This document shows, in pieces, positions 1-7,320 of a stretch of 20,959 nucleotides of DNA. The DNA lies in contig JAFAAX010000035.1 in assembly GCA_023426345.1 (NCBI GenBank), positions 1 to 20,959 of the forward strand, read 5' to 3'. The position numbers and the translations under genes are program-made. A model generated the notes under the pieces. It worked only from the letters and a program-made list of their open reading frames with translations. It did no database searches and was not told where the DNA came from. Source of the stretch: Actinomycetes bacterium. Its GTDB lineage: Bacteria; Actinomycetota; Actinomycetes; Actinomycetales; Actinomycetaceae. Each line of letters opens with the position of its first letter. The first letter of the stretch is position 1.

Positions 1-733
1 GCCCATGGGCCTGAACGGGACCAGCGCCGGCGGAGCCGGCGCCGCCCTCGTCGGCGTCCCCGGACAGGACCGCGGCGGGCCCCGCCTCCCCGCAGGACAG
101 CACGGCGGCCAGCAGTGCGGCGCGCGCGACGTTGTACGCGGCGTCCGCGTGCGCCACGACGGCGGGCAGGACGGAGCGGGCCGCCGACGTCGACAGCGAG
201 AAGGACGGGATGAAGGCGACGGGGCGCAGGAACGACGGCGGGTCGACACGGACAGCGCCCGCCCGTCCACCCTCCGTCCACGCGATCGTCGCCCCGCCCA
301 GCACGGCGGGAGCCACGTTGTCGGGGTGGCCTTCGACGTCGGTGCCCAGCTGGAGGAGGTCCGCGGCGCCCAGGACCTCCGGGTCTCCCACCAGAGCGCG
401 AGCCAGCGCGAAGCCGGCGACCAGCGCCGACGCGGAGGAGCCCAGGCCGTGTCCGTGGGGGATCCGGTTCGTGCAGTGCATCCGCACGCCGACCTGCGGG
501 GCGCCCACGTGGTCGAGGGCCAGCCGCAGGGCGCGCACCACCAGATTCGAGTCGTCCTCGGGCACCGAGCCCGCGCCCTCGCCCTCGACGGTCACCGAGG
601 TCGCCCCGGTCGTCGCGTGGACGGACACCGTGTCGTGGAGCTCCAGCGCCACACCGAGCGAGTCGAATCCGGGTCCCAGATTCGCGGAGGTCGCCGGGAC
701 GGTCACCGCGACGAAGTCGTCCCTCAGCTGCAC
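1..733 (-). CDS. thrB: Homoserine kinase, 3' end cut by window edge
   Basis: GHMP-family kinase that phosphorylates homoserine to O-phosphohomoserine, the substrate of ThrC. About 244 codons are visible. The N-terminus has PATSANLGPGFDS (residues 13-25), typical of ThrB. The ATP-binding GHMP loop IPHGHGLGSSASA lies at about residues 91-103. A late SAGAGP stretch near residue 237 matches the C-terminal SGAGP motif of the family. The frame is open to the window edge, so the last part of the protein is missing. I chose the GTG at 733-731 because it falls 7 bp after the thrC stop, has a GGA-type ribosome site about 10 nt upstream, and starts just before the conserved VTVPATSANLG. The ATG overlapping the thrC stop (744) is in another frame and ends after six codons. 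It is the last visible gene of hom-thrC-thrB and is probably co-transcribed. Confidence 0.93.
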   Translation of the reverse strand, partial: MQLRDDFVAVTVPATSANLGPGFDSLGVALELHDTVSVHATTGATSVTVEGEGAGSVPEDDSNLVVRALRLALDHVGAPQVGVRMHCTNRIPHGHGLGSSASALVAGFALARALVGDPEVLGAADLLQLGTDVEGHPDNVAPAVLGGATIAWTEGGRAGAVRVDPPSFLRPVAFIPSFSLSTSAARSVLPAVVAHADAAYNVARAALLAAVLSCGEAGPAAVLSGDADEGGAGSAGAGPVQAHG

Positions 734-740
734 CGCGCGC

Positions 741-1868
741 TCATTCCAGTCCCAGGGCGGCCGCCACCTGCGCGAGGTCGGGGGCGACGACGGTGGCCAA
801 CGCGTCCACGTCGCCGCCGGCGGGCAGGCCCGCCAGCGCCGTGGCCGTGTCCTTGAGCCCGTTGCCCGTCACCGTGCACACCACGGTCGCGCCCGGCTCG
901 ACGAGGCCCTGCTCCGCGGACTGGAGCAGCCCGGCCACCGAGGCGGCGGACGCCGGCTCGACGAAGACGCCGACCTCGGCGGCGAGGATCTGCTGGGCCT
1001 GGAGGATCTGCGCGTCGGACACGGCGGTGATCCGCCCGCCGGAGTCGTCGCGGGCGGCGACGGCGAAGTCCCATGACGCGGGGTCCCCGATGCGGATCGC
1101 GGTGGCCAGCGTCTCGGGCGCCTCGATGGGGTGGCCGACGACGAAGGGGGCGGCGCCCTCGGCCTGGACCCCCCACATGCGCGGCACGCGCGTGGCGGCG
1201 GGGGCGAGCCGCTGCCACGAGTCCTCCAGGGTGGTGGCCACCCGCCGGCCCGCGTACTCGTTGTAGCCCATCCAGTAGGCGGAGATGTTGCCCGCGTTGC
1301 CGACCGGCAGCACGTGGATGTCGGGCGCGTCGCCCAGGGCGTCGACGATCTCGAAGGCGGCGGTCTTCTGTCCCTGGAGGCGATACGGGTTGACGGAGTT
1401 GACCAGCGCCACCGGGTACTCCTGCGTGAGGGCGCGCACGACGCGCAGCGCGTCGTCGAAATTGCCGTCCACCTGGATGAGCCGGGCGCCGTGCATGACG
1501 GCCTGGGCGATCTTGCCGGCGGCGATCTTGCCCGCGGGCAGGATGACCGCGCACTCCAGGCCCGCGGCCACGGCGTAGGCGGCGGCCGACGCCGATGTGT
1601 TGCCCGTCGACGCGCAGGCGATCATCCGCGTGTCGGTGGCGGCGATCCGCGAGACCGCCATCGTCATGCCGCGGTCCTTGAAGGAGCCGGTCGGGTTGCA
1701 GCCCTCGACCTTCACCCACACCTGGGCGCCTCCTCCGACGCGCCGGGAGAGGGCGGGGGCGGCGACCAGCGGCGTCCCGCCCTCGCCCAGGGTGACGACG
1801 GGGCCGTCGGGGTCGCGGGGCAGCCGGTCCGCGTACTCGGTGAGCAGGCCCCTCCAGGGGTGCGCCAT
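741..1868 (-). CDS. thrC: Threonine synthase
   Basis: PLP-dependent enzyme converting O-phosphohomoserine to threonine, the last step of the pathway; cytosolic. The 375-aa length fits the short actinobacterial ThrC type. The PLP lysine is Lys64 in GCNPTGSFKDRG. Next come the ACASTGNTSAS phosphate-binding loop and a glycine-rich GNAGN segment (LPVGNAGNISAYW) that binds the cofactor phosphate. The ATG at 1868 lies one base after the hom stop (TGA-C-ATG), so translation is probably coupled to hom. thrB follows 7 bp downstream. Nothing looks truncated. The long overlapping frames on the opposite strand are GC-driven shadows. Confidence 0.96.
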   Translation of the reverse strand: MAHPWRGLLTEYADRLPRDPDGPVVTLGEGGTPLVAAPALSRRVGGGAQVWVKVEGCNPTGSFKDRGMTMAVSRIAATDTRMIACASTGNTSASAAAYAVAAGLECAVILPAGKIAAGKIAQAVMHGARLIQVDGNFDDALRVVRALTQEYPVALVNSVNPYRLQGQKTAAFEIVDALGDAPDIHVLPVGNAGNISAYWMGYNEYAGRRVATTLEDSWQRLAPAATRVPRMWGVQAEGAAPFVVGHPIEAPETLATAIRIGDPASWDFAVAARDDSGGRITAVSDAQILQAQQILAAEVGVFVEPASAASVAGLLQSAEQGLVEPGATVVCTVTGNGLKDTATALAGLPAGGDVDALATVVAPDLAQVAAALGLE

Positions 1869-1869
1869 G

Positions 1870-3186
1870 TCAGTCGCCTTCCATTCGCAGGGTCGAGGCC
1901 ACCTCTCGGACGGCCGGTGAGTGGGCGAGCGCGCCGGCCACGGCCCGCAGGTCCGACTCGCGCGCCTCGTGGGTGGCGATCACGATGAGCGCCTCCCCCG
2001 GCGCGCGCCCGTCGCGCTGATGGACGGACTGGATGGACACGCCGTGGCGGGCGAAGATGCTGGAGACCTCCGACAGGACGCCCAGCCGGTCGTTGACGCG
2101 CAGGCGCAGCTGGTAGCGGGTCCGCGTCGAGCCGGGGTCGAGGATCGGGAGGTTCGCGTAGACGGACTCGCGCGGGGCGTGCCCGCCGTGGACGCGGTGG
2201 GAGGCGGCCGCCACCAGGTCGGAGAGGACGGCGGAGGCCGTGGGCGCCCCCCCGGCGCCTTGCCCGTAGAACATCAGGCGGCCCGCCGCCTCGCCCTCGA
2301 CGACGATCGCGTTGTAGGCGCCCGACACCGCCGCCAGCGGGTGCTCGAGGGGGATCAGGGCGGGGTGGACGCGCACGGCCACGCCCTCGCGGCCGGACTC
2401 GTCGGCGCGCCGTTCGGCGATGGCGAGCAGCTTGATCGAGCGGCGGAAGAAGGCGGCTTCGGCGACGTCCTCGGCGGTGATGCCCGCGATGCCCTCGACG
2501 GAGACGTCGTCCAGGCCCACCCGCGTGTGGAAGGCGAGCGAGGCCAGGATCGCGCACTTCGCGGCCGCATCGAGGCCGTCAACGTCGGCCGTGGGGTCGG
2601 CCTCCGCGAAGCCGCGGCGCTGGGCCTCGGCCAGCGCGTCCGCGTAGGACGCGCCCGACGTCGCCATCGCGTCGAGGATGAAGTTCGTCGTCCCGTTGAC
2701 GATGCCGAGCACCCGGGTGATCCGGTCCCCCGCCAGCGACTCGCGCAGCCCGTAGACGACGGGGACGGCGCCCGCCACGGCCGCCTCATAGTAGAGGTCG
2801 GCGTCGGAGGCGGCGGCGGCCTCGTAGAGCTCGGGGCCGTGGGCCGCCAGGAGCGCCTTGTTCCCCGTGATGACGGAGATGCCGGCCTCGAGGGCGCGGA
2901 GCACGTAAGTGCGGGCGGGCTCGATGCCGCCGATCAGCTCGACCACCAGGTCGCGCCCGTCGATCGCCGCCGCCGGATCGGTGGTCAGCAGCGCCGGATC
3001 GAGGTCCACGGCACGGGGAGCCGAGACGTCTCGCACCAGGACCGCGCCGATGGACAGGCGGGCGCCCGCGCGCGCCGCCAGGTCGTCGGCCTGCTCCTGG
3101 AGGAGGCGGATCACCTGGGATCCCACGGTGCCCGCGCCCAGCACGGCGATGTCCAGGGTGGGCAGGCTGTCGGTCGCGTCGGCCAC
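1870..3186 (-). CDS. hom: Homoserine dehydrogenase with C-terminal ACT domain
   Basis: NAD(P)-dependent reduction of aspartate semialdehyde to homoserine, the branch point to threonine and methionine. The 438-aa protein opens with a Rossmann fold (VLGAGTVGSQVI, GxGxxG at residues 17-22). The central part contains VITGNKALLA, the IVNGTTNFIL substrate segment, and DPTADVDGLDAAAK with the conserved catalytic-region Asp and Lys. The last ~80 residues are an ACT domain (RLGVLSEVSSIFARHGVSI), which in this family gives feedback inhibition by threonine. The start is GTG at 3186-3184, with a GAGGAG ribosome site about 6 nt upstream. It is the first gene of the hom-thrC-thrB operon. Confidence 0.97.
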   Translation of the reverse strand: MADATDSLPTLDIAVLGAGTVGSQVIRLLQEQADDLAARAGARLSIGAVLVRDVSAPRAVDLDPALLTTDPAAAIDGRDLVVELIGGIEPARTYVLRALEAGISVITGNKALLAAHGPELYEAAAASDADLYYEAAVAGAVPVVYGLRESLAGDRITRVLGIVNGTTNFILDAMATSGASYADALAEAQRRGFAEADPTADVDGLDAAAKCAILASLAFHTRVGLDDVSVEGIAGITAEDVAEAAFFRRSIKLLAIAERRADESGREGVAVRVHPALIPLEHPLAAVSGAYNAIVVEGEAAGRLMFYGQGAGGAPTASAVLSDLVAAASHRVHGGHAPRESVYANLPILDPGSTRTRYQLRLRVNDRLGVLSEVSSIFARHGVSIQSVHQRDGRAPGEALIVIATHEARESDLRAVAGALAHSPAVREVASTLRMEGD

Positions 3187-3250
3187 GGCTCTCCTCGCGT
3201 TGGGGCGATGCTCCGGGGGCGCGGGTGGGCCCGCCCCGGGGGACGCCGCC

Positions 3251-3256
3251 AGTCTA
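3251..3256 (-). promoter_or_regulatory. Candidate -10 element of the hom operon
   Basis: TAGACT on the minus strand fits the actinobacterial TANNNT consensus and lies about 65 nt before the hom GTG. No good -35 is visible 17 bp upstream. Predicted by eye only. Confidence 0.35.
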
Positions 3257-3326
3257 GGCGCGCCCGCCGGCGCGGGCGCCTGCGTCCGTCCACTGGCGCC
3301 CCGCCCATCGAGGCGGGCCCGTTCCT

Positions 3327-3375
3327 CCCCCCGCCTCCCTTCCCGCCCCGTCCCCGCCCCCGTCCACCCCCTCCC
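3327..3375 (-). other. G-quadruplex-type G-tract upstream of hom
   Basis: The plus strand is an almost pure C/T/G tract with eight runs of three to six C in 49 bp, separated mostly by 1-5 bases. The minus strand, which is the sense strand of hom, therefore has the G3+N1-7 pattern several times over. It sits about 140-190 bp before the hom start, just upstream of the candidate promoter. Part of this is expected from local GC content, but the regular short loops are striking. Confidence 0.5.
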
Positions 3376-3376
3376 G

Positions 3377-3442
3377 CGAGTTCGGTGCTGTTTCGCCGCG
3401 ACTTCGGTGCTCTTCTCCGCCGACTTCGGTGCTGTTCAGCCT
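3377..3442. repeat. Three tandem 22-bp repeats
   Basis: Units at 3377-3398, 3399-3420 and 3421-3442 repeat with an exact 22-bp period. They share CGASTTCGGTGCTSTT at their left side; the last ~6 bases vary. The stretch has no coding signal. The core CGANNNCGGTNCTGT also appears in a second 22-bp array after pflA (8491-8534). Confidence 0.8.
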
Positions 3443-3465
3443 CGGCCTGGCGCGCATTGGGGAGG

Positions 3466-3479
3466 TCCCACTTGTGGGA
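3466..3479. repeat. 14-bp palindrome TCCCACTTGTGGGA
   Basis: Six-base arms flank a TT centre, 7 bp before the 19-bp inverted repeat. The right half (ACTTGTGGGAGA) resembles the ACCTGTGGCAGA end of the neighbouring repeats, so it may be a degenerate copy. Confidence 0.5.
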
Positions 3480-3486
3480 GATCGCG

Positions 3487-3536
3487 TCGAGATCGGTACC
3501 TGTGGCAGAGGGCCGTTCCACAGGTACCGATCTCGA
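3487..3536. repeat. Perfect 19-bp inverted repeat with 12-nt loop
   Basis: The left arm 3487-3505 (TCGAGATCGGTACCTGTGG) and right arm 3518-3536 are exact reverse complements around a 12-base loop. No T-run follows, so a classical intrinsic terminator is unlikely, though terminators in this group often lack one. The left-arm sequence reappears as a direct copy at 3654-3672. A protein-binding site, a mobile repeat or a bidirectional terminator are all possible. Confidence 0.85.
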
Positions 3537-3623
3537 TGAAAGGGTGCCGGCGCGGCTACGGGGCGCCGCAGCGTTGGTGCAGGTCACAGGGTCGGTGTCA
3601 GCGGCCTCGCGATCGGCTCGCTG

Positions 3624-3707
3624 TCGAAATCGGTAAGTGTGGCGGATCTGTGGTCGAGATCGGTACCTGTGGCAGACCCCGTACCCGAGTCCGGTACGTG
3701 TGGCGGG
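3624..3707. repeat. Three degenerate 23-bp direct repeats, 30-31 bp period
   Basis: Copies at 3624-3646, 3654-3676 and 3685-3707 follow the pattern CGARNYCGGTAMSTGTGGCRG. The middle one is identical over 23 bp to 3487-3509, which includes the left arm of the inverted repeat. Spacers are 7 and 8 bp. The array ends 66 bp before the stop of the convergent-side gene at 3774. The whole 3187-3773 stretch is otherwise gene-free. Confidence 0.75.
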
Positions 3708-3773
3708 TGCCCCGGGCGCTGAGGCGGTGGTGCTGCGATTGAGGGGTGCCGGCCGGGACCGGTCGCGAACCCC

Positions 3774-4826
3774 TCAGCCCCCGATCAGGACGGCGATCCA
3801 CGCGACCAGCGGCAGGCTCGACAACGCCAGGCCGACGACGTTGAGCCGCAGGTGGTCGCGCATGATCGCCACGTACTCGCGCAGGACGGCGGTCGGCCAG
3901 TAGTACTGGGCGGTGGGGGCGCCGACGGCGTAGCCGCTCACCTTCTCCGCGCGCATCAGCGTCGCGGCGCGGAAAGCGTGGTAGTTGCTGGTGACGACGG
4001 CGACGGGACCGGTGACGTCGCGTTCGGCCAGCAGACGCGCGGAGAACCGGACGTTCTCCTGCGTCGTCGTCGAGGCGTCCTCCTGGAGCACCCTGTCGGC
4101 GGGGACTCCCCGCTCGCGAGCGTAGGCGCCCATGGCGACCGCCTCCGGCAGGTCCTCGTCGGGGCCCTGGCCGCCCGAGCACACGAGCAGCGCCGGGCCC
4201 GCGCCCCCGCGCAGTTGGCGGGGCCGCGTCGTCCACGCGATGCCGCGATCCAGCCGGGCGCGCAGCAGCGGCCCGACGTGGGAGCCGCCGACCAGGCCCG
4301 CGCCCAGGACCACCACCGCGGCAACGCGCCGGCCCATCCGGGCGCTCAGGTGGGTGTACAGCCAGGACCACAGCAGATAAGCCAGCAGCCCGTATCCGCA
4401 CCAGCCGACCGGCAGGGCGATCAGCGCCAGCCATATCAGCGGCTGCTCCCAGCCCCGCGCCACCGCGAGGACCCCCGCCGCCAGGTAGACGAGCATCGCC
4501 ACTCCGAGCGCGAGCGCCAGCGCGTGGGCGGGCGATCGCCCCTCGCGCCGCAGGACCTGGACGCCCGTGAGGACCAGAAACACCGCCAGAGTGATGACGG
4601 CCAGGGCGACCACCCCGATCGCGCCGAGCAGGATCCAGGCGTCGACGGGGGTGTCCGGGACCAGAGCGGAGGCGGACTGCAGTGCGGACCCGAAGGCGAG
4701 GAGGAGGGCCGCGACCAGCGCCGTCAGCAGGAAGACCCCCGTCCGCACGGTGCGGGGGTCGCGGAGCGCCGATACGAGGGCGGCCGCCAGCGGTATGAGG
4801 ATCGGCCACAACGAGTCCCAGGTCAC
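3774..4826 (-). CDS. Membrane protein with C-terminal DUF218 (YdcF/SanA/ElyC-like) domain
   Basis: A 350-aa protein. The first ~180 residues form about five to six hydrophobic segments (for example IPLAAALVSALR, GVFLLTALVAALLLAFG, LLGAIGVVALAVITLAVFLVL). From about residue 195 a DUF218 domain follows: ALLVCSGGQGPDEDLPEA, VLQEDASTTTQENVRFS and VAVVTSNYHAFRA are the usual signature blocks. Family members act in cell-envelope functions, but the reaction is not established, so no function is claimed. The start is GTG at 4826-4824. An AGGA lies 7-10 nt before it, but TAGGAT ending exactly 6 nt before the start also fits a leaderless promoter. The gene is divergent from the pfl operon. Confidence 0.85.
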   Translation of the reverse strand: MTWDSLWPILIPLAAALVSALRDPRTVRTGVFLLTALVAALLLAFGSALQSASALVPDTPVDAWILLGAIGVVALAVITLAVFLVLTGVQVLRREGRSPAHALALALGVAMLVYLAAGVLAVARGWEQPLIWLALIALPVGWCGYGLLAYLLWSWLYTHLSARMGRRVAAVVVLGAGLVGGSHVGPLLRARLDRGIAWTTRPRQLRGGAGPALLVCSGGQGPDEDLPEAVAMGAYARERGVPADRVLQEDASTTTQENVRFSARLLAERDVTGPVAVVTSNYHAFRAATLMRAEKVSGYAVGAPTAQYYWPTAVLREYVAIMRDHLRLNVVGLALSSLPLVAWIAVLIGG

Positions 4827-4832
4827 ACGGCC

Positions 4833-4838
4833 ATCCTA
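4833..4838 (-). promoter_or_regulatory. Candidate -10 (TAGGAT) for a leaderless DUF218 transcript
   Basis: TAGGAT, then six bases, then the GTG start on the minus strand. This spacing would put transcription start at the first base of the start codon. The AGGA inside it could instead be a ribosome site. Confidence 0.4.
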
Positions 4839-5115
4839 GAGGGGTCGCGACGCCTCCACTCCACTCGGCGGATAGTTTTCGCAGAGATGTGGTGACGGCC
4901 GTCGCGGGACTTTCATCCCACCCCGCCTGTGACCGGTCGGACAATCGAAGTCCTTTGAGAGGTACTGCATAGGGTCGCCTCACCTCGGATCTAGTCGCTC
5001 GCGATCTGGTCGACCACAATGGGTTCCAGGCGCTGATCAGGCGCCGCAGGCGAAGCCGGCAGGCTCCGCCACCGCCCTCCCTGACCAGGGAGGCGGAGAT
5101 CATGAGAGAGGGATC
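4839..5115 (+). promoter_or_regulatory. Upstream region of the pfl operon
   Basis: This 277-bp stretch separates the divergent DUF218 gene from pflB. The best -10-like word is TAGGGT at 4970-4975, without a convincing -35. TGTGACCGGTCGGACA at 4929-4944 has one good half of a CRP/FNR-type site (TGTGA) and a poor second half. The 3' part, from about 5028, has nested inverted repeats (GGCGCTGATCAGGCGCC at 5030-5046, and the hairpin at 5072-5096), suggesting a structured 5' leader. No known riboswitch was recognised. Confidence 0.35.
5072..5096 (+). promoter_or_regulatory. Leader hairpin containing the upstream Shine-Dalgarno
   Basis: CCTCCCTG (5076-5083) pairs with CAGGGAGG (5086-5093), and the stem extends through 5072-5074/5094-5096 with one bulged C. 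The right arm holds GGGAGG, the best-spaced ribosome site for the mini-ORF at 5102. Folding would hide it. Confidence 0.5.
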
Positions 5116-5119
5116 ATGA
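5102..5119 (+). CDS. Five-codon leader ORF overlapping the pflB start
   Basis: ATG-AGA-GAG-GGA-TCA-TGA encodes MREGS. GGGAGG lies 8 nt upstream, which is ideal spacing. Its TGA overlaps the pflB ATG (ATGA arrangement), so termination here would leave ribosomes on the pflB start. pflB's own ribosome site (AGAGGG) lies inside this ORF and is only 3-4 nt from its ATG. Whether the peptide is made is unknown; the ORF is short enough to occur by chance. Confidence 0.35.
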   Translation: MREGS

Positions 5120-7212
5120 CGACCCAGATGACTGCTCCCGCCGCCGAGACGACCGACCCCTGGGACGGGTTCGTGTCGGGACCGTGGACCGAGGGCATCG
5201 ACGTCCGCGATTTCATCCAGCGCAACTACACGCCCTACCAGGGCGATGACTCTTTCCTGTCGGGCCCGACGGACAAGACGCTGCGCACATGGGACACGCT
5301 GGAGAAGAAGTACCTCTCCGTGGAGCGCGAGCGCCGCGTCTACGACGTGGACACGACGACGCCCGCCGACATCGACGCCTTCGGCCCCGGCTACATCTGC
5401 GAGGACGACGACGTCATCGTCGGCATCCAGACCGATGTCCCCCTCAAGCGCGCGATGATGCCCAACGGCGGATGGCGCATGGTGGAGACGGCGATCAAGG
5501 AGGCCGGCAAGGAGCCCGACCCCGAGATCAAGAAGATCTTCACGCAGTACCGCAAGACCCACAACGACGCGGTCTTCGACATCTACACCCCGCGCATCCG
5601 CGCGGCGCGCCACTCCCACATCATCACGGGCTTGCCCGACGCCTACGGCCGCGGCCGCATCATCGGCGACTACCGCCGCGTGGCCCTGTACGGCGTGGAC
5701 GCCCTGATCGCCGCCAAGAAGGCCGACAAGGACCGCGACCTCGATCAGCCCTTCTCCGAGGACTGGGCGCGCGACCGCGAGGAGCACTCCGAGCAGATCA
5801 AGGCGCTCCAGAAGCTCAAGAAGATGGCGGCCTCCTACGGCTTCGACATCTCTCGGCCCGCGGTCACGGCCCGGGAGGCCGTGCAGTGGACGTACTTCGG
5901 CTACCTGGCCTCGGTGAAGTCCCAGGACGGCGCCGCCATGTCGATCGGCCGCCTCTCGGCCTTCTTCGACGTCTACTTCGAGCGCGATCTGGCCGCCGGG
6001 CTCATCACCGAGCAGGATGCCCAGGAGATCATCGACCACCTGGTCCTCAAGCTGCGCATCGTCCGCTTCCTGCGCACGATCGACTACGACCAGATCTTCT
6101 CCGGCGACCCGTACTGGGCCACCTGGTCCGACGCCGGCTTCGGCGACGACGGACGCACCCTGGTCACCAAGACCTCCTTCCGGCTGCTCCAGACCCTGCG
6201 CAACCTGGGTCCCGCCCCGGAGCCGAACATCACGATCTTCTGGAACGAGAACCTTCCGGAGGGCTACAAGAGGTTCTGCGCGGCGATCTCGATCGAGACC
6301 TCGGCCATCCAGTACGAGTCCGATGACCAGATCCGCTGCCACTGGGGCGACGACGCCGCGATCGCGTGCTGTGTGTCCCCGATGAGGGTCGGCAAGCAGA
6401 TGCAGTTCTTCGGCGCGCGCGTCAACGCCGCCAAGGGCCTGCTCTATGCGATCAACGGCGGCCGCGACGAGATGACGGGCGAGAGGATCCTCGAGGGTCA
6501 CGAGGCCGTCGTCGGCGACGGCCCGCTGGACTTCGACGACGTGTGGGCGAAGTACGAGTCGATGCTGGACTGGGTGGTCGGCACCTACGTCGAGGCGCTC
6601 AACATCATCCACTACTGCCACGACAAGTACGCCTACGAGTCCTTGGAGATGGCGCTGCACGACTCCGACATCGTGCGCACGATGGGCTGCGGCATCGCGG
6701 GCCTGTCGATCGTCGCCGACTCGCTGTCCGCGATCAAGTACGCGAGGGTCACGCCCGTGCGCGACGAGACCGGCCTGATCGTCGACTACGTCACCGAGGG
6801 CGATTTCCCCACCTACGGCAATGACGACGACCGCGCCGACGAGATCGCGGCGGTCGTGGTCCACACGATCATGAGCAAGATCCGCGAGATCACGCTCTAC
6901 CGCGAGGCGATCCCGACCCAGTCGGTGCTCACCATCACCTCCAACGTCGTCTACGGCAAGGCCACCGGCGCCTTCCCGTCCGGGCACAAGAAGGGCACGC
7001 CCTTCTCCCCGGGCGCGAACCCGGAGAACGGGATCGACACCCACGGCATGGTGGCCTCCATGCTGAGCGTCGGCAAGCTCGACTACAACGACGCGCTGGA
7101 CGGCATCTCGCTGACCAACACGATCACGCCCGCGGGCCTGGGCCGCACCAAGGACGAGCAGGTCGACAACCTGGTCGGCATCCTGGACGCGGGCTTCGTC
7201 CCCGAGGACTGA
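5116..7212 (+). CDS. pflB: Pyruvate formate-lyase core subunit, lacking the glycyl-radical domain
   Basis: Formate C-acetyltransferase: pyruvate + CoA to acetyl-CoA + formate, by radical chemistry; cytosolic. The 698-aa protein aligns by eye with PflB from its N-terminus (PWDGFVSGPWTEGIDVRDFI) onward. The catalytic pair is Cys418-Cys419 in IACCVSPMRVGKQMQF, the same numbering as in E. coli. NTITPAGLG and NLVGILDAGF are the last conserved core blocks. The protein then stops (VPED, TGA) where E. coli PflB (760 aa) would continue for ~60 residues with RVSGYAV and the radical Gly734. That segment is encoded by the next gene. The break is not a frameshift: the downstream gene has its own ribosome site and start. 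It begins with ATG at 5116, overlapping a five-codon leader ORF. First enzyme gene of pflB-grcA-pflA. Confidence 0.95.
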   Translation: MTTQMTAPAAETTDPWDGFVSGPWTEGIDVRDFIQRNYTPYQGDDSFLSGPTDKTLRTWDTLEKKYLSVERERRVYDVDTTTPADIDAFGPGYICEDDDVIVGIQTDVPLKRAMMPNGGWRMVETAIKEAGKEPDPEIKKIFTQYRKTHNDAVFDIYTPRIRAARHSHIITGLPDAYGRGRIIGDYRRVALYGVDALIAAKKADKDRDLDQPFSEDWARDREEHSEQIKALQKLKKMAASYGFDISRPAVTAREAVQWTYFGYLASVKSQDGAAMSIGRLSAFFDVYFERDLAAGLITEQDAQEIIDHLVLKLRIVRFLRTIDYDQIFSGDPYWATWSDAGFGDDGRTLVTKTSFRLLQTLRNLGPAPEPNITIFWNENLPEGYKRFCAAISIETSAIQYESDDQIRCHWGDDAAIACCVSPMRVGKQMQFFGARVNAAKGLLYAINGGRDEMTGERILEGHEAVVGDGPLDFDDVWAKYESMLDWVVGTYVEALNIIHYCHDKYAYESLEMALHDSDIVRTMGCGIAGLSIVADSLSAIKYARVTPVRDETGLIVDYVTEGDFPTYGNDDDRADEIAAVVVHTIMSKIREITLYREAIPTQSVLTITSNVVYGKATGAFPSGHKKGTPFSPGANPENGIDTHGMVASMLSVGKLDYNDALDGISLTNTITPAGLGRTKDEQVDNLVGILDAGFVPED

Positions 7213-7320
7213 TCCCCCGGGGACGAGGGCGACGCCCGCGCCCGGTGCCGCACCCGCGCAGGCGACGCGCCCCTCCCCCTCCCGCCGTTCCGACACCGCA
7301 CCACCCGAAGGAGTCACACC

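Noticed and set aside
3487..3536. Insertion-sequence termini
   Set aside because: The inverted arms are only 12 bp apart with no transposase gene or target-site duplication visible.
3377..3707. CRISPR array
   Set aside because: Too few units, repeats degenerate, spacers only 7-8 bp or absent, and no cas genes nearby.
4960..5100. ZTP (pfl-motif) riboswitch upstream of pflB
   Set aside because: The leader lacks the conserved 3' CCGCCTGGGCA-like block and the 5' GGGTCGTG...GGCG core; only the words AGGGTCG and some GC hairpins are present.
7210..7225. Selenocysteine insertion at the pflB TGA
   Set aside because: The only nearby hairpin (TCCCC-C-GGGGA) has a one-base loop and does not resemble a bacterial SECIS; PFL has no Sec or conserved Cys at this point.
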